Position numbers and translations under genes: made by a program. Below the pieces are notes generated by a model, which had not been told where the DNA came from, made no database searches, and was given only the letters and a program-made list of their open reading frames with translations. From Candidatus Iainarchaeum sp. (GTDB lineage: Archaea > Iainarchaeota > Iainarchaeia > Iainarchaeales > DTGL01), in contig JAFCFP010000038.1 of NCBI GenBank assembly GCA_017608575.1, positions 1 to 9,684 of the forward strand: DNA of 9,684 bases, written 5' to 3'. Numbering within the stretch: the stretch's first letter is position 1; every line of letters begins with the position of its first letter. Of this stretch, positions 6,121-9,684 are shown in pieces.

Positions 6121-6864
6121 ATGGATATCTTCAATATTTTGTTGTTTACAGCTGTCGGCTTCTTTGCCCAGCTAATTGACGGCGCACTTGGAATGGCTTA
6201 CGGGGTTTCTTCCACGAGTTTTCTTTTATCGCTTGGCATTCCGCCGGCAAACGCGAGTGCCGCAGTGCACACTGCAGAGATTTTCACTAGTGGTGCTTCA
6301 GGGATTTCACACTACAAGCAGGGCAACTTAAACAAGAAACTGATTAAGAAGCTTATACCAGCAGGTGTTGTTGGCAGCATTCTTGGAGTGCTGGCAATTA
6401 CAAGCTTTCAAAATTCTTTGGTAAAACCCTTTGTTGCAGTTTATCTCTTTGTAATGGGCGCGATAATACTCTACAAGGCTTTCAAAAGGATTCAAACCAA
6501 AGAAATTACAACAAAAATCAAGCGACTGGCAATTATTGGCGGTTTCTTTGACGCAGTTGGTGGCGGTGGATGGGGACCTATTGTTACTTCAACTCTTATC
6601 GCAAGGGGCAATCACCCGCGCTATACGATTGGCTCAGTCAACCTTGCCGAATTCTTTGTTACAATTGTGCAGGTTGGACTGTTTCTAGCTATTCTTGGCC
6701 TTGTGCATTTGGAAGTAATCATTGGCTTGATTGTTGGAGGCGTTATTGCTGCGCCGTTCGGTGCAATTGTTTGCAGGAAAATATCACACAAAGCCCTCAT
6801 GGTTATAGTTGGCATATTAATAATGGCGCTTAGCATTAGAACCATTGTAATGGTGATATTATGA
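6121..6864 (+). CDS. TauE/SafE-family permease, probable sulfate or sulfite transporter
   Basis: This 247-residue integral membrane protein of about seven to eight segments belongs to PF01925. The two-fold repeat of the family is visible as IDGALGMAYGVSS (19-31) and FFDAVGGGGWGPI (142-154), with the conserved SAAVHTAEIF (46-55) after the first. Members move organic or inorganic sulfur anions such as sulfite, sulfoacetate or sulfate, with direction differing between members. Its place between cysD and cysN favours sulfate uptake for APS synthesis, although export of sulfite cannot be excluded. ATG 6121 has AGGTGG four bases upstream and lies 11 bp after cysD. Its last four bases are shared with the ATG of cysN. 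Parts of the gene (6181-6300) are near 50% GC, higher than cysD and cysN, a weak hint of separate history. Confidence 0.88.
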   Translation: MDIFNILLFTAVGFFAQLIDGALGMAYGVSSTSFLLSLGIPPANASAAVHTAEIFTSGASGISHYKQGNLNKKLIKKLIPAGVVGSILGVLAITSFQNSLVKPFVAVYLFVMGAIILYKAFKRIQTKEITTKIKRLAIIGGFFDAVGGGGWGPIVTSTLIARGNHPRYTIGSVNLAEFFVTIVQVGLFLAILGLVHLEVIIGLIVGGVIAAPFGAIVCRKISHKALMVIVGILIMALSIRTIVMVIL

Positions 6865-8093
6865 AAAAAGAAAAAGAGCACATGAAAATTGTCATTGTTG
6901 GACATGTTGATCACGGCAAGTCAACACTAATTGGCAGGCTTTTTTATGACACTGATTCAATTCCAAGGGAAAAAATTGAAGAAGTGAAAAAGGCATGCAA
7001 GGATCTCGGAAAAGAAATGGAGTTCGCTTATTTAATGGACCACTTGCAAGAAGAACGTGAACAAGGCATTACAATTGACACTGCTCAAACATTCTTCAAA
7101 ACAGCGAAAAGAAACTATGTAATAATTGATGCTCCAGGCCACAAAGAATTCATTAAAAACATGATCACTGGCGCTTCGCAGGCAGATACTGCAATACTTA
7201 TTGTTGATGCAAAAGAAGGCGTTCAAGAACAAACAAAAAGGCATGCCTTCATTCTTGGATTGCTTGGATTAAAGCAGGTAATTGTTGTATTAAACAAAAT
7301 GGACCTCGTTGAATTTAAAGAGGAAAGATTCAATGAAGTGAAAAAGGAAATCATTGAATTCCTTTCCACTCTTTCAATTAAGCCAGTTCACATAGTTCCG
7401 GTTTCAGCAAGACTGGGAGACAATATTGCATTTAAAAGCACTAAAATGAAATGGTATTCTGGTTTAACTGTTCTAAAAGCACTGGATTCATTAAAGCTTG
7501 AAACGCAATCCATAAAGCCATTGAGGTTTCCAGTTCAAGGAGTGCTAAAGGTTGGAGACAAACGGATTTTAATGGGACGCGTTGAATCCGGTTCAATAAG
7601 TGAAGGACAGGAAATTGAATTTTTGCCATCTGGAAAAAAAGCCAAAGTAAAATCCATTGAAGAATTCCTAAAAGAAAAGCATTCAGCCATTGCTGGAGAA
7701 AGCACTGGCATTACAATTGACCAGCCATTGTTTATTGAACGCGGCGAGGTTGCTTTTGCTGGCAGAAAACCGTTTGTCAAAAATGAATTCAACGCCAGCA
7801 TTTTTTGGATGGCAAAACAGCCATTCAAACTCGGAGAAAAACTTGTTTTTAGGTGTGCAACACAGGAAACAGAGTGTGAAATAAAAGCAATAAAGAGCAG
7901 GATTGATTCTTCAACGCTTAAAACAATTGAAGAAAATTCCACAGAATTGAACGAAAATGAGGTTGGAAAAGTGATAATTAAAACCAAAAAACCTGTGGTG
8001 CTTGAAAATTTCAATGAAATAGAGGAATTGGGCAGATTCGTTTTGGTGCGCGGTGAAAACGTGAGCGCTGGTGGCACTATTTCCTGGCTTTAA
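6861..8093 (+). CDS. cysN: Sulfate adenylyltransferase subunit 1 (GTPase subunit of ATP sulfurylase)
   Basis: CysN couples GTP hydrolysis to APS formation by CysD. All GTPase motifs are intact in this 410-residue protein: G1 GHVDHGKS (14-21), switch I REQGITID (66-73), G3 DAPGH (90-94), G4 NKMD (145-148) and a G5-like SARLGDN. Two beta-barrel domains follow, as in EF-Tu/EF-1A relatives. The ERE-QGITID and DHLQEE context and the IxFKNMITGASQAD-like region fit CysN better than translation factors. The length matches a stand-alone CysN; there is no C-terminal APS-kinase domain as in CysNC fusions, so APS rather than PAPS is the direct product here. ATG 6861 overlaps the permease stop (ATGA), with GGTGAT just upstream, which indicates translational coupling. 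The 3' end overlaps the opposing UDP-glucuronate decarboxylase gene by 17 bp. Confidence 0.93.
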   Translation: MKKEKEHMKIVIVGHVDHGKSTLIGRLFYDTDSIPREKIEEVKKACKDLGKEMEFAYLMDHLQEEREQGITIDTAQTFFKTAKRNYVIIDAPGHKEFIKNMITGASQADTAILIVDAKEGVQEQTKRHAFILGLLGLKQVIVVLNKMDLVEFKEERFNEVKKEIIEFLSTLSIKPVHIVPVSARLGDNIAFKSTKMKWYSGLTVLKALDSLKLETQSIKPLRFPVQGVLKVGDKRILMGRVESGSISEGQEIEFLPSGKKAKVKSIEEFLKEKHSAIAGESTGITIDQPLFIERGEVAFAGRKPFVKNEFNASIFWMAKQPFKLGEKLVFRCATQETECEIKAIKSRIDSSTLKTIEENSTELNENEVGKVIIKTKKPVVLENFNEIEELGRFVLVRGENVSAGGTISWL

Positions 8094-9009
8094 ACCATTC
8101 AATTGTTTTTTTAAGCCCTTCTTCAAGCTTTACTTTGGGCTTCCATCCAAGTTTTTCCATTGCAAGCGAAATATCAGCTTTTCTTTTCAATGGATCATCC
8201 TCTGGCAATTCCCTGAATTCAATTGGTGATTGCGAGTTAGTGAGGGATTTTATTTTTTCAGCAAGATGCAGTATTGTTATTTCTTCTGGATTGCCAATGT
8301 TCACAGGCATTGAATAACTCGAATTCATTAATGCAATCAATCCAGCAACTTGGTCTGAAATATAACAAAAAGAACGCGTTTGACTGCCAGTGCCATAAAC
8401 CGTGATTGGCTTGTTGTGGAGAGCCTGCATTATAAAATTCGGAATAACCCTGCCGTCATCAGAACGCATTTTTGGCCCATAAGTGTTGAAAATTCTTGCA
8501 ATCCTTGCCTCAAAACCGTATTTTTTTGAAAACTCCATTACAGCTGTTTCCGAAAAACGCTTTCCTTCATCATAGCATGAACGCAATCCAACAGTGTTAA
8601 CGTTACCATAATATGTTTCCTTTTGGGGGTGTTCTTTTGGGTCACCATAAACCTCGGATGTTGAAGCTTGCAGGAATATTGCATCCTTTTTTCTTGCAAG
8701 CTCCAATGCATTAATGGTTCCAATTGAGTTCACTAAAAGCGTTTCGAATGAATTTTTTTGATAAAAAACCGGAGAAGCAAGGGATGCGAGGTTGAATATT
8801 TTGTCAATGTTTTCCTTTAATGCAATCTCCTTTGTTATGTCGTGTTCTATGAATTTGAAATTTTCGTTTGAAAAGAATTGTTCAATGTTTTCCATTCTGC
8901 CGGTTGCAAAATTGTCAATTCCTATTACTTTGTTGCCTTTTCCCAGCAAAAATTCGCATAAATGCGAGCCAATGAATCCAGCTGCACCAGTCACAACAAT
9001 TGATTCCAT
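8077..9009 (-). CDS. UDP-glucuronate decarboxylase (UDP-xylose synthase)
   Basis: This extended short-chain dehydrogenase uses bound NAD to turn UDP-glucuronate into UDP-xylose and CO2. The 310-residue product shows GAAGFIG (8-14), IDNFATG (31-37), NLASLASP (73-80), ASTSEVYGDP (115-124, with the family's catalytic Glu119), SCYDEGKR (144-151, Tyr146 and Lys150), RIFNTYGP (172-179) and GSQTRSF (208-214). This series is close to diagnostic of the UXS family and distinguishes it from dTDP-glucose dehydratases. Length equals that of soluble bacterial and archaeal forms, with no membrane anchor. ATG 9009 is used because the Rossmann strand begins at once; the open frame upstream to 9231 overlaps the preceding gene. 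It starts 10 bp after that gene's stop, so the two are probably one operon. The ribosome binding site is only a weak GTGA. Confidence 0.93.
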   Translation of the reverse strand: MESIVVTGAAGFIGSHLCEFLLGKGNKVIGIDNFATGRMENIEQFFSNENFKFIEHDITKEIALKENIDKIFNLASLASPVFYQKNSFETLLVNSIGTINALELARKKDAIFLQASTSEVYGDPKEHPQKETYYGNVNTVGLRSCYDEGKRFSETAVMEFSKKYGFEARIARIFNTYGPKMRSDDGRVIPNFIMQALHNKPITVYGTGSQTRSFCYISDQVAGLIALMNSSYSMPVNIGNPEEITILHLAEKIKSLTNSQSPIEFRELPEDDPLKRKADISLAMEKLGWKPKVKLEEGLKKTIEWFKARK

Positions 9010-9019
9010 TTTTTTCACT

Positions 9020-9684
9020 TCAAGGAGAAAATTCCTTTCTTGCTTTTTCAAGCGAGGCAAAAGAACCGATGTCAAACCATTTCCCTTCAGGCGCGTGTCC
9101 GTAAACCTCACTGTTTTTATGAAGCCATTCAACAAAATTGCCAGGAGCATCCAGGCTGTTTCCTTCCCTGACATATTGTTCAAGCAAAGAAATTGATTTA
9201 CGCGTGTAAAAATAAATGCCGGTTGAAGCAAGCGTTGAATTCGGTTTTTTTGGTTTTTCCTGAAAAGCAGTCATTCTGCCATTTGAATCAACGCTTACAA
9301 CGCCGTACAATCTTGCCTTTTCCTTGCTTCCAACATCATACAATCCAACAACAGGGCTGTTTTTTTTCCTGAAAACTTCGTGGATTTCCTTCAATGAAAA
9401 ATCAAAAAGATTGTCGCTGCTTATTACAAGAACATCATCATCTATTTTTTCCTTTTTGATTACAAAATGTTTATCGCCTATTGCTCCAAGCCTGTTTTTT
9501 TCAGAGGAAGTGCCATCATTCAATACCTTTATTTTGATTCTTGTTTTTTTTTGAAAGGAACGCGCCCATTCGCTGAATTGATTGAAAAAACGGGCATTTG
9601 TTACAATGAACACTTCATCAATTTCGTCAATTTCCTCTATTTTTTTCAAAATGTGGTTTATCACTGGCTCTCCTTTTACCTCCA
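9020..9684 (-). CDS. Sugar-1-phosphate nucleotidyltransferase (RmlA/GalU-like), N-terminus beyond window
   Basis: The gene enters from the right edge, and 220 codons are visible (from 9682). The visible part opens with EVKGEPVINHILKKI, which corresponds to the region just after the nucleotide-binding signature of the NTP_transferase family; that signature and the true start are outside the window. Other landmarks are NDGTSSEKNRLGAIGD, VISSDNLFDF (metal/nucleotide Asp), FQEKP and the STGIYFY strand, ending with KWFDIGSFASL. The enzyme joins a sugar-1-phosphate to a nucleotide, yielding a UDP- or dTDP-sugar and pyrophosphate. The substrate cannot be fixed from the part visible. The next gene, UDP-glucuronate decarboxylase, lies 10 bp downstream, which suggests it supplies a UDP-sugar precursor for the same glycan. 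The GTG at 9664 is an internal valine codon, not the start. Confidence 0.88.
   Translation of the reverse strand, partial: EVKGEPVINHILKKIEEIDEIDEVFIVTNARFFNQFSEWARSFQKKTRIKIKVLNDGTSSEKNRLGAIGDKHFVIKKEKIDDDVLVISSDNLFDFSLKEIHEVFRKKNSPVVGLYDVGSKEKARLYGVVSVDSNGRMTAFQEKPKKPNSTLASTGIYFYTRKSISLLEQYVREGNSLDAPGNFVEWLHKNSEVYGHAPEGKWFDIGSFASLEKARKEFSP

Noticed and set aside
9010..9231. N-terminal extension of the UDP-glucuronate decarboxylase
   Set aside because: The frame is open but overlaps the end of the nucleotidyltransferase gene, and the Rossmann strand begins at ATG 9009.
1..9684. CRISPR array, insertion sequence or phage genes
   Set aside because: No regularly spaced direct repeats, transposase motifs or phage structural genes are seen on either strand.

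Overview
The window looks like a piece of an AT-rich archaeal chromosome, most likely from a small-genome lineage such as a DPANN archaeon. The signs are compact gene packing, TATA-like elements upstream of several transcription units, GGTG/GGAGG ribosome binding sites, GTG starts, a ribbon-helix-helix regulator, and an AglD-type flippase family. The phylum is an inference, because no ribosomal marker is present.

Left part (1-2543). A minus-strand pair encodes a TIGR00374/UPF0104-type polytopic membrane protein and then a sulfatase-like protein of the alkaline-phosphatase superfamily that runs off the left edge. Divergent from them is a UDP-glucuronate 4-epimerase. Positions 2544-2736 have no good protein gene. 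They hold two TATA-like elements, a palindrome, and a short GC-rich stretch that reads as the 3' half of a tRNA (T-arm plus acceptor strand) ending in an oligo-T tract, with no matching 5' half. A small cysteine-rich protein with a C-terminal membrane anchor follows.

Central operon (3331-8093, plus strand). The order is a ribbon-helix-helix regulator, an AlkP-superfamily phosphohydrolase, CysD, a TauE/SafE permease and CysN. Spacings are 10, 3, 11 and -4 bp. CysD and CysN together form the GTP-driven ATP sulfurylase that makes adenylyl sulfate (APS), and the permease probably moves sulfate or sulfite. No APS kinase, APS/PAPS reductase or sulfite reductase is present. CysN carries no APS-kinase domain.

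Right part (8077-9684, minus strand). A sugar-1-phosphate nucleotidyltransferase (5' end outside the window) and a UDP-glucuronate decarboxylase (UDP-xylose synthase) converge on the cysN end, overlapping it by 17 bp.

Taken together, sugar-nucleotide genes for UDP-galacturonate and UDP-xylose, a flippase-like membrane protein and two AlkP-superfamily enzymes surround a sulfate-activation operon. This fits a locus that builds, and perhaps sulfates, a surface glycan better than it fits sulfur assimilation into cysteine. No glycosyltransferase or sulfotransferase lies inside the window, so that role is inferred. The most unusual points are the AlkP enzyme coupled to CysD, the tRNA-half-like element with its own promoter, and the palindromic operators ahead of the regulator.
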